Part shown: piece by piece, positions 6,670-13,776 of the stretch
Layout: each line of letters opens with the position of its first letter
Position numbering within the stretch: position 1 is the first letter of the stretch
NCBI GenBank assembly: GCA_964496245.1
Contig: CAZBZG010000110.1
Location: 1-13,776, forward strand
Length of the DNA stretch: 13,776 nucleotides
Direction of reading: 5' to 3'
DNA from: CAZBZG01 sp964496245
GTDB taxonomy: Bacteria > Planctomycetota > SZUA-567
Notes under the pieces: model-generated
The model's database searches: none
The model's input: only the letters and a program-made list of their open reading frames with translations
Told to the model about the DNA's origin: nothing
Position numbers and translations under genes: made by a program

Positions 6670-8787
6670 TCAGAACGCGCTCTCCCCGAGGAGAAGCTGG
6701 TACAAACGCTGCGCCCAATCCACCACGAGCGACCGTGCCCCGGTCGAGAACCAGACCCGTCCGGTCTCCCCAAGGTCGTGATGGCCCTCCTGCACCAGGC
6801 CGACCTCCATCACGTAGTACGTGTCGACCAGGATCAAGTGCCCGGTCTCCTCGGGCCGAACCGCGATCGCGCCGCCTGCAGCGGAACCGAGCGCCGGATC
6901 CCGCAGGCGCGCCGTGGGCGCCGAGTCGATGCTTTCGATGACGGCCTCGCAGGGCCGTGCGTGTGCGAAGGACGCGAAACGCACGCGGCCTCCGGGCCGC
7001 ACGTCTGCGAGCACGCTCTCGGGCACGTAGGCGCGCACGCGCGGCGTGTCCGTGGCAGCGATGCGGCCGAGCGCTGCGCGCGCAGGCACGTGCAGGCCGG
7101 GGCGCAGTTCTTCGCGCCACTCGATCACCCGGCCGTCGTGCGCCGCGCGGATCGTGCCCCTGGCCGCTTCCTGCTCCAAGCGGGCGCAGCGGGCCTGCAG
7201 GCGATCGAGTTCACGGTGTGCTTCCGGCAGTCGGTCGCGGCCCGCGCGCACACGCGCCAGCGCACGCAGCCGTTCGCGCGCTTCCTCGATCTGGGCGCGC
7301 AGGAGCGCGAGGTCGTGCGCGAGCGCTTTGGACGTCAGGTCTGCCAGCGGCTGTCCGGCATGGACGATCTGCCCGCGCGTGACGTGCAGCGCTGCAACGC
7401 GTCCCGCAAAGGGCGCGTACAGCACTTGTTCGCGCGACGCCACTGTGATGGCCGGCACCGAGCGCGTCCGGGGCAGGGGAAGCAGCGCCCAGAGGAGCAG
7501 CACGAGGAGCACGACGAGCGCGAGGCCGCCAGAAAGGTCGAGTCGCAGGGCGTTTCGCATGCGCGCGAGCGAACGGATCTCTCTGGCGACCGGCTTCACC
7601 AGAAAGGAGTAGAGCTGCATTGCCAAGAGCACCACGCCCAGGATTTTGGCGAAGGCGTGGTACACCAGCACCGCGATCCCGAGGTACAGGAAGAACCGGT
7701 AGGTCCAGGCGTACAGCGTATAGACCACAAGTGCCTTCCGCCGACCGGCCGGCAGACCTGGCTCGGGATCCGGGGCGTCCAGCCCGAGCAAGGCCCGCCG
7801 GTACACCCATCGCGTGAAAGCAAACGCGCGCGCCTGCAGATTGTCGATGCCCAGCAGGTCGCTGAGCAGGTAGTACCCGTCGAACCGCATGCCCGGATTG
7901 AGGTTGACGAGAAGGCTCGCGAGCAGGGTGGAAGAGGAGAGCACGAAACAGAGGCTGTGGGCGAGGCCGGGACGGGTCACGGCCCACCCGAAGAGCGCCA
8001 CGCCCGCGATCGCCAGTTCCACGAGCACGCCGCCCAGGCTGACCCACAGGCGCTCGGCACGGTCGCGCAGCCGCCAGGTGTCGGTCACATCCGAGTAGGG
8101 CACAGGGAAGAAGACCATGAAGGCTACGCCCATGGTGGGCACCCGGCACCCGCGGGCCTTGGCCGCGTACGCGTGGCCGAGTTCGTGCACGCCCTTCACA
8201 GCGGAGAGCGCAACCAGGTAGGCCAGCGCGCCGGCAGGCGTGAAGAACCGCGGAAAGGTGGTGAGGTACTGCTCGAAGTTTTGGACCAGTGCGAAAAGTC
8301 CCAGTGCCGCGATCGCCACGAGGAGCGCGAGCACCGGCCAGGCGATGAGCGTCCGCATGGCCGGCAATGTGCGGCCGAGAAAGCGGTCCGGATGGACGAG
8401 GGGCACGCGCAGGTACAGGTAGTGCGCCAGCAACCAGCGGAGCGGATGCATTTCGCGCGCGCGCGCGGAGCGTTCCAGCGTTTCCGGGGAACGGACGGCT
8501 GAGGCGCGTGTCAGCCCTTTGGCGTCCAGATCGCGGCAGAACGCCTCGATCCGTTCCGGCCCGACCCGGGCCGTGGTGGCCGCGGACAGGCGCGCCGCAA
8601 GCGCCTCCAGGGTGACGGGGTGGCGCAGGCGGCAAAGGAGTTCGATCTGCCACCAGTTGGCCTTGTCAAAGGTCGACCGCAGTGGATCGTGGAGCACGGC
8701 CGTGGGCGAACCGTCCGCATCCGGGGGCCCGGGCAACAGCTCCAGGTCGGGCCGGAGCACCGGCAGCTTCCGCTCCAGGGCAGGCAT
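6670..8787 (-). CDS. Site-2-type M50 metalloprotease fused to a HlyD adaptor domain, with PqqD-like N-terminus
   Basis: The product is a 705-residue inner-membrane protein. Residues 10-95 (LRPDLELLPG, LHDP, FDKANWWQIELL, then a helical part) resemble a PqqD-like winged-helix region. The M50 core has the zinc motif HELGH at 201-205 and the second metal-binding block NLNPGMRFDG at 295-304, both intact. Hydrophobic segments lie at about 146-168, 185-199, 249-270, 276-295, 354-395 and 420-437. A HlyD-like part follows (about 440-690): half lipoyl domain (YAPFAGRVAALHVTRGQIV), coiled coil 485-545, second half and beta-barrel. Fusions of this type are annotated as putative peptide zinc metalloproteases; the substrate is unknown. 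Start: ATG 8787 begins MPALERKLPVLRPDL, as is usual for the family. An in-frame GTG at 8832 would add 15 Arg-rich residues and sit closer to the previous stop. It is the third gene of the operon, 63 bp after the GAF-HlyD stop, and is likely to process or help export the nearby DUF4347 protein (inference). Confidence 0.9.
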   Translation of the reverse strand: MPALERKLPVLRPDLELLPGPPDADGSPTAVLHDPLRSTFDKANWWQIELLCRLRHPVTLEALAARLSAATTARVGPERIEAFCRDLDAKGLTRASAVRSPETLERSARAREMHPLRWLLAHYLYLRVPLVHPDRFLGRTLPAMRTLIAWPVLALLVAIAALGLFALVQNFEQYLTTFPRFFTPAGALAYLVALSAVKGVHELGHAYAAKARGCRVPTMGVAFMVFFPVPYSDVTDTWRLRDRAERLWVSLGGVLVELAIAGVALFGWAVTRPGLAHSLCFVLSSSTLLASLLVNLNPGMRFDGYYLLSDLLGIDNLQARAFAFTRWVYRRALLGLDAPDPEPGLPAGRRKALVVYTLYAWTYRFFLYLGIAVLVYHAFAKILGVVLLAMQLYSFLVKPVAREIRSLARMRNALRLDLSGGLALVVLLVLLLWALLPLPRTRSVPAITVASREQVLYAPFAGRVAALHVTRGQIVHAGQPLADLTSKALAHDLALLRAQIEEARERLRALARVRAGRDRLPEAHRELDRLQARCARLEQEAARGTIRAAHDGRVIEWREELRPGLHVPARAALGRIAATDTPRVRAYVPESVLADVRPGGRVRFASFAHARPCEAVIESIDSAPTARLRDPALGSAAGGAIAVRPEETGHLILVDTYYVMEVGLVQEGHHDLGETGRVWFSTGARSLVVDWAQRLYQLLLGESAF

Positions 8788-8850
8788 ACCGCATCCCCGT
8801 TCATCAACTCGCACCACACGGACCGACCGCACACGGCCGTCCGAATCGTC

Positions 8851-10212
8851 TCAGAACCCGAGCCACACGCGCAGCGACGCCCACGGCTTGCGCAGCAGCC
8901 AGTACCCGAGGCACACCCGCTCGCGACCGTACACCACAGCCGTGCCCTTCAAGCCGAACTTGAGGTCCGCGGCCGCGTCGATCCAGTCGGCTTCGGCGGC
9001 AAACGCCGGAAAACCCGCAGGGCTGATCCGGCTCTGCGTGGCAACGAACCGGATGCGCGCGCGCCGCGCGGTCCGCGGATCGAAGACGAGGACAACCCGC
9101 ACGGGACGCGTCTGGTCGAAGGGGATGTTGTCGCGCTCCGGAATCCAGAAGCGCAGCTTGCTCCTGCCCGGTTCCACCAGGGTCAGGAGGCGTTCCCCGA
9201 CCTCCACGGTCCGGCCCGGCCAAGCGGTCGGGTCGAGGCGCGTCACGCTGCCGGATGCGGGCGCGTGGATCGTGCAGTCGCGCAGCCGATCGTCGGCCCG
9301 TTCGAGTCGAATCGTCTCCTGCGCCAGACGCTTGGCCAGGATGCGCAGTTGACTGCGGAGGGCGGGATCGTCGTGCGCTTCCACACGCACCCGCTGCAGG
9401 CGCTCGGCCACGACCTCGACCCGGCGCGCCGCCTCCTTGCGCTCCTTCTCAAAGGCGTCCCGGTCGTAGCTGGCGAGCCGCGCGCCCGCCTCGACCCGTT
9501 GTCCGGGTTTTACGAAGACCGCGTCGATCTCGCCGACGAGCGGCGTGGTCACGCTCACCGGTTCTCGGGGCACCACCTCGCACGGCGCGACCACCCGCAA
9601 GGGGAGGCGCACCAGGGTGAGCATCAAAAGCATTGCGAGCAGGAACGCCGCAATCACCTTGCCGCCGCGCCCGCGAAGCTTGGCGAGCAGGCGCCCGCTC
9701 CGTTCGAACTGCCGCCAGGCGATCCCGTAGCCGAGAGCCAGGCCCCCCAGTTGCTTGGCCTCGGCGCCGGTCCACGCAGGGCCGTCCCAGCGCTCCAGCC
9801 AGAGTCCTGCCGCCCGGCCGTGCCGGCCGGGGAGGGGCACCCAGAGCACGTGCAGCTGGTTGAACCGCTCGGCCAGCTGCTGCCAGGCCGGGTGCTCGGA
9901 TGCGAGGGATTCCACTGCTGTGACGACGGGCTGATCGGTCTCCGGCAGCGCCTGCACGGCCGCGCGCCACTCCTCGCAGAGGACCGACTGCGCCTGGGTC
10001 GATGCCTCGCCGGAGACGCCGAGGAGCCGCGGCCCGCGCTGGGAGAGGTCCCAGAGTACGGCGCGGTCGTAGGGCACAAGCTGGATGGTGCGGTTGAGGA
10101 TGCGGAAGACGAGCTGCTGGCGGGTTTGACTCAGCCCGGCTTCGAGCGTGAGCTGGTGGAGCAGGCCGAGCTGTTCGAACGATCCGTTGGGGGCCTGCGC
10201 GGACCGGGCCAT
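8851..10212 (-). CDS. GAF-domain/HlyD fusion: membrane-anchored secretion adaptor with a cytosolic sensor domain
   Basis: The product is 453 residues. The N-terminal region (about 15-170) looks like a GAF domain (VPYDRAVLWDLSQRG, AAGLWLERWDGPAWT, EAKQLGGLALGYGIAW). One transmembrane helix at about 185-205 (KVIAAFLLAMLLMLTLVRLPL without its ends) follows. The HlyD periplasmic adaptor part comes next: first half lipoyl domain 218-250 (TTPLVGEIDAVFVKPGQRV), a short coiled coil 252-310, second half 313-345 (IHAPASGSVTRLD), then a beta-barrel to the end. By topology the GAF domain is cytoplasmic and the adaptor periplasmic. The ATG lies one base after the TGA of the upstream adaptor gene with a strong GGGGGAGAG, so the two are translationally coupled. 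GAF ligands are diverse and none can be inferred. Known HlyD proteins of type I systems have only a short cytosolic N-terminus, so a whole sensor domain suggests gated export. Confidence 0.87.
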   Translation of the reverse strand: MARSAQAPNGSFEQLGLLHQLTLEAGLSQTRQQLVFRILNRTIQLVPYDRAVLWDLSQRGPRLLGVSGEASTQAQSVLCEEWRAAVQALPETDQPVVTAVESLASEHPAWQQLAERFNQLHVLWVPLPGRHGRAAGLWLERWDGPAWTGAEAKQLGGLALGYGIAWRQFERSGRLLAKLRGRGGKVIAAFLLAMLLMLTLVRLPLRVVAPCEVVPREPVSVTTPLVGEIDAVFVKPGQRVEAGARLASYDRDAFEKERKEAARRVEVVAERLQRVRVEAHDDPALRSQLRILAKRLAQETIRLERADDRLRDCTIHAPASGSVTRLDPTAWPGRTVEVGERLLTLVEPGRSKLRFWIPERDNIPFDQTRPVRVVLVFDPRTARRARIRFVATQSRISPAGFPAFAAEADWIDAAADLKFGLKGTAVVYGRERVCLGYWLLRKPWASLRVWLGF

Positions 10213-10213
10213 G

Positions 10214-11197
10214 TCACTCTCCCCCGAGATCCGAGAGCGTCAGGCGTCCGTTCATGCCGGCCCGGAGGCGGCCGTTCGGGTTGTCGATGCGCGCAAAGAC
10301 TTCGAAGGTCCGGCTGGTCGCATCCAGGACGGGGCTGACGTGCGAGATCGTGGCATCCACGCGTTCGTTCGTCTCCACGAGCACCACAACCAGGGTCTGT
10401 CCCTTGCGCACCAGTGGCAGGCGATTCGAGGGGAGGAGGCACTTGGCGCGCAGCACGCGGTCGTTCACCACTTCGACCAGCGGGGTGCCGGGCTCCACGC
10501 GTTCGCCTTCGTGCACCAGGACGCGGGCCACGCGGCCCGGCCAGGGCGCTGCCACCCGGCAGGCGGCGCGTTCGCGCCGGGCGAGCCGGAGATCGGCCTG
10601 CGCCAACGCCACGTCGGCCTTTGCGTCCTGCAGCCGGCCGGCCGCCAGCAGGCGCGTCTTCTCGAGGTCGGTCTCAGCCAACACCACGTCGCGCCGGGCA
10701 TTGGCGAGCTCCATGTCCGACGCCTGCTCCTGGCCGTGGAGGGTCTCGATGGCAGACAGGTTGGCCTGGGCTGCGCGGAGCGCGGCCTCGCCCCGGCGCA
10801 CGCGCACGCGATGCTCGGCGAGTCGGGTCTCCTGCGCGAGCCGCGCTTCTGCCTTGGCCAGGCGCGCGCGGGCGCCCGCCTCCCTGATCGCGTAGGGGGC
10901 TGTGTCGAGCGTGATGAGGGGGGCGTCCCGATCGAACGCCTCTCCCATGTCCGCGTGCACGCAATGGACCGTGCTCGCGACCTCGGCCGAGAGCGTGGCG
11001 CGCTGCTGGGGGACGAGCACCACGGAGACCTGCGCCGCGTCGTCGCCTTCCTCGGTCGTGGGCCTGGCGTGCGCTGCCTCGCCGGCTGCGGCCGGGCGTC
11101 CGAGCGCAGCACACGCGAAAAGCAGTGCCCATGCGCATGCGCGCGGTCTCGTGGAGGACCGCGGTATGCGACAGGGACTGGCGGCGGATGCGCGCAT
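10214..11197 (-). CDS. Periplasmic HlyD/RND-type membrane-fusion (adaptor) protein with Sec signal
   Basis: The product is 327 residues. Residues 1-38 form a signal peptide (Arg-rich n-region, ACAWALLFACAAL, cleavage near AAA-GEA). The mature part follows the membrane-fusion-protein plan. The first lipoyl half is at about 60-103 (RATLSAEVASTVHCVHADMG, DAPLITLDTA), a long alpha-hairpin at 105-205 (repeated Ala/Arg/Glu heptads), and the second half at 213-243 (VAAPWPGRVARVLVHEGERV). A beta-barrel runs to the end (TLVVVLVETNERVDATISHV, GRLRAGMNGRLTLSD). Start: ATG 11197 with GGGGGAAG seven bases upstream. First gene of the three-gene operon; its own promoter lies in the 87-bp gap after feoB. Such proteins bridge an inner-membrane transporter to a TolC-type channel, neither of which is in the window. 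Unlike the two downstream adaptors it has no membrane helix left after signal cleavage, and no clear lipobox. Confidence 0.88.
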   Translation of the reverse strand: MRASAASPCRIPRSSTRPRACAWALLFACAALGRPAAAGEAAHARPTTEEGDDAAQVSVVLVPQQRATLSAEVASTVHCVHADMGEAFDRDAPLITLDTAPYAIREAGARARLAKAEARLAQETRLAEHRVRVRRGEAALRAAQANLSAIETLHGQEQASDMELANARRDVVLAETDLEKTRLLAAGRLQDAKADVALAQADLRLARRERAACRVAAPWPGRVARVLVHEGERVEPGTPLVEVVNDRVLRAKCLLPSNRLPLVRKGQTLVVVLVETNERVDATISHVSPVLDATSRTFEVFARIDNPNGRLRAGMNGRLTLSDLGGE

Positions 11198-11242
11198 GGT
11201 CGTGCTTCCCCCATGGCCCGGCGGTACGGGGCACGGGTGTGA

Positions 11243-11270
11243 AGTGTACCAGACGTAATGGAAAGCGCAA
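11243..11270 (-). promoter_or_regulatory. Extended -10 promoter of the HlyD/GAF-HlyD/M50 operon
   Basis: Read on the minus strand, -35 TTGCGC (11270-11265), a 16-bp spacer and -10 TACACT (11248-11243), preceded by TGG (extended -10). The motif TGGTACACT resembles TGGTATACT at the DUF4347 gene promoter (537-545). It sits in the feoB-adaptor gap and would start transcription near 11236, giving a leader of about 40 nt. The -35 is a weak match, so read-through from feoAB remains possible. Confidence 0.5.
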
Positions 11271-11284
11271 CCACCGGGCGTGGA

Positions 11285-13546
11285 CTATCCCAGCCCCAGC
11301 AGCCGGCCGCCCTGGTAGATGAGGGTGGCGAAGACAAAGGCGAGAGCCGTGCTGTACACGATCGCGAACAAGGCCCACTTCCAGGTGCCGCTCTCGCGGC
11401 CGAGCACCACTACGGCCGGCAGGCAGGGCGCGTAGAACATGACGAAGATCATGAGCGCAAAGGCCCGCAGCGACGTCCAGTCCGGGTCGGTGTGCAGGCG
11501 GCGGGCGAGGGGATGTTCCCGCGAGCCTTCCGCCGATGGGTCGGGTCCCGCCTCGTCCAGGCTGTAGGCGGTGCCCAGCGTGCTGATGATGACCTCTTTG
11601 GCCCCGAATCCGCCGATCAGAGCGATGTTGTCGCGCCAGTCGAAGCCGGCGAGCTGCGAGACCGGCTCGATCGCCCGGCCGATCCGTCCGCCGAACGAGT
11701 GGCGCACGGCGCGCAAGGCTTTCGGCGCTTCAAGCTGGTCTGCTTCGGCCGGGACCGCGGCCGAAGGTTGGGCTGCGTCTGCTGGGACCGCTGTGGCCGC
11801 GGGTGCAGCAGACGCCGCAGCCGGAGGCGGTGCGCTCGCAGGACGCGGGAAGTACAGGAGCGCCCAGAGCACGACGTTCACGGCCAGAATGACGGTGCCG
11901 GCCTTTTTGAGAAAGAGCCAGCTGCGCTGGCCGGCGCTTTGCAGCACGCCGCCCGCGGTCGGCAGGTTGTAGGCGGGGAGTTCGAGCATGAGCGGCGCCT
12001 GCACGCCGGGCACGGCCGTGCGCCGCAGCAGGAAGGCCACGCCGAGCGCGCCCAGCCAGGAGAGCAGCACGAGCAGCCCCAGCACCATGCCCTGGTGGTC
12101 CGCAAAGAAGGCGCCGATGAGCACCAGGTAGACGGGGAGCTTCCCGCCGCAGTTCATGAACGGCAGGACCAGCATGGTCGTGAGGCGGTCGCGCTTGTCG
12201 TGGAGGGCGCGCGTGGAGAGGATCGCCGGCACTGCGCAGCCGCCGGGAATGCCGCCGGCGATGACCATGGGGAGGACGCTGTTTCCGGGCAGGCCGAACC
12301 GGCGGAAGAACCCGTCCAGCAGAAACGCGATGCGCGCCAGGTACCCCGAATCCTCGAGCATGGCGAGCAGCAGGAACATGAAGAAGACGATGGGCACGAG
12401 GCTGACCACGCCCCCGACGCCGCGGATGATGCCGTCTTCCAGGAGCGAACGGACCGCCCCGGTCTGCATGTCCTGGAGCAGGCTCGGGAGACTCACTTCG
12501 AAGAACCGGCCGAGCAGGCCGGTCAGCGTGTACCAGTTGTCCGCATTCGTGAGATCCGCTCCGCCGGGAACCCAGCGCCACTCCTGGGCCAGGCGGAACG
12601 CGAGACTGAAGGCGGCGAACAGGCAGACGACCGCGAGGGGGAGGCCCAGGAAACGGTTGCAGACGAATGCGTCCACGCGGTCGGTGAGGGTGCGCGCCGG
12701 TCGCGGGTCACGGTGCACGCACCGTTCCACGATTGCGCGCGCGCGTTCGTGCCGCCGGCTGGCGATGATCCGGGCGGGGGACTTGCGTTGCGCGGACACG
12801 AACGCCTCCCGCTTCTCGTCCGCGTCCGAGAGCGTCTCGGGTCCGCGTCCGTCGTGCGTGTGGTGGAGCAGGATGCGCCGGGCCTCGGTGTCTTCCTCCA
12901 TGAGCTTGACCGCCAGCCAGCGAGCGGAGAAGTCTTCCATCAAGTGTTCGCGCCCGGTGAGATTCGCCTCAATGGCCTGCAGCACGGGTTCCAGCGGTTC
13001 GCCATAGTCCAGGCGCCATTCGGCTGGTTTGTGGTCCCCGGATGCACAGACCGCCTGGATGGCTTTGCGAAGCTCTTCGGCTCCCTGGCCCTTGCGGGCG
13101 TTGGTCGGGATCACGGGAACATGCAGCTGTTCGCTCAGCCGGTCGACGTGCACGTGGAATCCCCGGCGCGTGGCCACGTCGATCATGTTGAGGCAGAGCA
13201 CGGCCGGCACGCGCATCTCGAGGATCTGGAAGATGAGGTAGAGGTGGCGCTCGAGGTTGGACGCGTCGGCCACCATGACCACGACCTCGGGCCGCTGGAG
13301 CAGGATGAAGTCCCGCGCGATTCGCTCTTCCTGGCTGAACGAGGTGAGGCTGTAGGTGCCGGGGAGGTCGATCACTTCGACCCGGTTGTCGCCGTATTCG
13401 TACGCGCCCTGCTTTTTTTCCACGGTCACGCCCGGAAAGTTGGCCACGTGCTGGCTCAGGCCGGTCAGCATGTTGAAGACCGTGGACTTGCCGCAGTTGG
13501 GCTGGCCCACGAGCGCGACCAGGATGTTGCGGTGTGCATGTCGCAT
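11285..13546 (-). CDS. feoB: Ferrous iron transport protein B (FeoB)
   Basis: The product is a 753-residue inner-membrane Fe(II) permease with an N-terminal G-protein domain. G motifs: G1 GQPNCGKST (14-22), G2 Thr41 in FPGVT, G3 DLPG (60-63), G4 NMID (120-123), probable G5 TNARKG (148-153). A helical regulatory region follows, then the permease with two gate segments: GGCAVPAILSTR near residue 437 and PFMNCGGKLPVY near 462. The C-terminal part has FGAKEVIIST and a YAPCLPAVVVL segment. Length is normal for the family. Odd points: an Ala/Pro-rich low-complexity insert at about 567-604 between membrane segments, and gate residues that differ from the commoner GCNVPA and MSCxARLPVY. It starts at ATG 13546, with GGAG seven bases upstream, four bases after the feoA stop, so it is coupled to feoA. 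No feoC-like gene follows; the next gene is the unrelated adaptor operon. Confidence 0.97.
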   Translation of the reverse strand: MRHAHRNILVALVGQPNCGKSTVFNMLTGLSQHVANFPGVTVEKKQGAYEYGDNRVEVIDLPGTYSLTSFSQEERIARDFILLQRPEVVVMVADASNLERHLYLIFQILEMRVPAVLCLNMIDVATRRGFHVHVDRLSEQLHVPVIPTNARKGQGAEELRKAIQAVCASGDHKPAEWRLDYGEPLEPVLQAIEANLTGREHLMEDFSARWLAVKLMEEDTEARRILLHHTHDGRGPETLSDADEKREAFVSAQRKSPARIIASRRHERARAIVERCVHRDPRPARTLTDRVDAFVCNRFLGLPLAVVCLFAAFSLAFRLAQEWRWVPGGADLTNADNWYTLTGLLGRFFEVSLPSLLQDMQTGAVRSLLEDGIIRGVGGVVSLVPIVFFMFLLLAMLEDSGYLARIAFLLDGFFRRFGLPGNSVLPMVIAGGIPGGCAVPAILSTRALHDKRDRLTTMLVLPFMNCGGKLPVYLVLIGAFFADHQGMVLGLLVLLSWLGALGVAFLLRRTAVPGVQAPLMLELPAYNLPTAGGVLQSAGQRSWLFLKKAGTVILAVNVVLWALLYFPRPASAPPPAAASAAPAATAVPADAAQPSAAVPAEADQLEAPKALRAVRHSFGGRIGRAIEPVSQLAGFDWRDNIALIGGFGAKEVIISTLGTAYSLDEAGPDPSAEGSREHPLARRLHTDPDWTSLRAFALMIFVMFYAPCLPAVVVLGRESGTWKWALFAIVYSTALAFVFATLIYQGGRLLGLG

Positions 13547-13550
13547 GCGG

Positions 13551-13776
13551 CTACTCCGGGTCCATGGCGACCATGACCTTGTCGGACATGCCGTGGCCGA
13601 TGGCCAGGCGCGTCTCGCCCACGGCCACGAGCGTGGGACCGCTCCCCCCGCCCGAAGCGTGGATGACCTCGGCCTCGGACCCGATGTGCAGGCCCATGCT
13701 CACGATGCGCTGTTGAAAACCGGGGCCATTTGACAGGGCGACCACCGAGACCTTGGTTCCAGCGGGGACTTGATCT
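13551..13776 (-). CDS. feoA: Ferrous iron transport protein A (FeoA), N-terminus outside window
   Basis: The frame is open from the window edge (first full codon 13775-13773) to a TAG at 13553-13551, giving 74 residues, with the start beyond the edge. The sequence shows the SH3-like FeoA pattern: PAGTKVSVVAL, then QQRIVSMGLHIGSEAEVI, GPTLVAVGETRLAIGHGMSD and KVMVAMDPE. FeoA is a small cytosolic partner that binds FeoB and is needed for Fe(II) uptake. An internal GTG at 13745 would cut off the first beta strand, so it is unlikely to be the true start. The gene is followed after four bases by feoB. The promoter and any Fur box are outside the window. Confidence 0.92.
   Translation of the reverse strand, partial: DQVPAGTKVSVVALSNGPGFQQRIVSMGLHIGSEAEVIHASGGGSGPTLVAVGETRLAIGHGMSDKVMVAMDPE

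Noticed and set aside
6463..8502. 679-codon open frame on the plus strand opposite the M50-HlyD gene
   Set aside because: It is antisense to a protein with intact family motifs. Its translation is low-complexity Arg/His/Gln-rich without any domain, as expected from the opposite strand of GC-rich DNA.
8620..10338. 572-codon plus-strand open frame opposite the GAF-HlyD gene
   Set aside because: Shadow frame in GC-rich DNA with no family resemblance. The minus frame has GAF, transmembrane and lipoyl-domain features and tight operon spacing.
11271..11283. CCAC/GTGG hairpin just after the feoB stop as a terminator
   Set aside because: The 4-bp stem has no run of T after it on the minus strand and is too weak to call.
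11258..13576. 772-codon open frame on the plus strand opposite feoB
   Set aside because: It is the mirror of the feoB frame, with Glu/His/Arg-rich composition and no recognisable domain. FeoB G motifs on the other strand settle the coding strand.

Overview
The window is GC-rich with dense coding. A FeoAB ferrous-iron importer, periplasmic HlyD-type adaptors, a sialate O-acetylesterase-type enzyme and very large surface proteins all point to a Gram-negative bacterium. The DUF4347 protein next to an M50/HlyD cluster, plus the carbohydrate esterase, would fit a PVC-group (Kiritimatiellota, Verrucomicrobia, Planctomycetes) or marine proteobacterial genome. There is no rRNA or other marker, so the taxonomy is only a guess.

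Layout. Bases 2-469 (+) are the 3' end of a sialate O-acetylesterase-like gene. A strong sigma70-like promoter (517-545) then drives a 1051-residue surface protein (569-3724, +) with DUF4347, seven FG-GAP propeller blades, a cadherin-like domain, a Pro hinge and a helical C-terminus. Convergent to it, and overlapping its 3' end by 41 bp, is a second large secreted protein (6240-3684, -) built of Ig-like domains. This gene is interrupted by a 100-N scaffold gap inside near-identical 318-bp repeats. The apparent frame change across the gap disappears if the true gap is 45 bp plus any multiple of 318. Bases 6301-6669 hold no convincing gene.

Bases 6670-11197 (-) are a tight three-gene operon with its own extended -10 promoter (11243-11270). 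In transcription order it encodes a Sec-exported HlyD/RND-type adaptor, a GAF-TM-HlyD protein, and a site-2-protease (M50)-HlyD fusion with a PqqD-like N-terminal region. Upstream on the same strand lie feoB (13546-11285) and the 3' part of feoA (13551 to beyond the window edge).

Interpretation. The DUF4347 protein has no Sec signal peptide but carries an N-terminal LEERIVYNAV tag and obviously extracellular domains. The adjacent operon offers a possible export and processing apparatus: a membrane metalloprotease with a recognition-like N-terminal domain and three adaptor domains, one tied to a cytosolic sensor domain. No ABC exporter ATPase and no TolC-like outer-membrane channel are encoded in the window. 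The pairing is inferred from gene proximity and domain logic, not demonstrated. The feo genes are an independent housekeeping unit.
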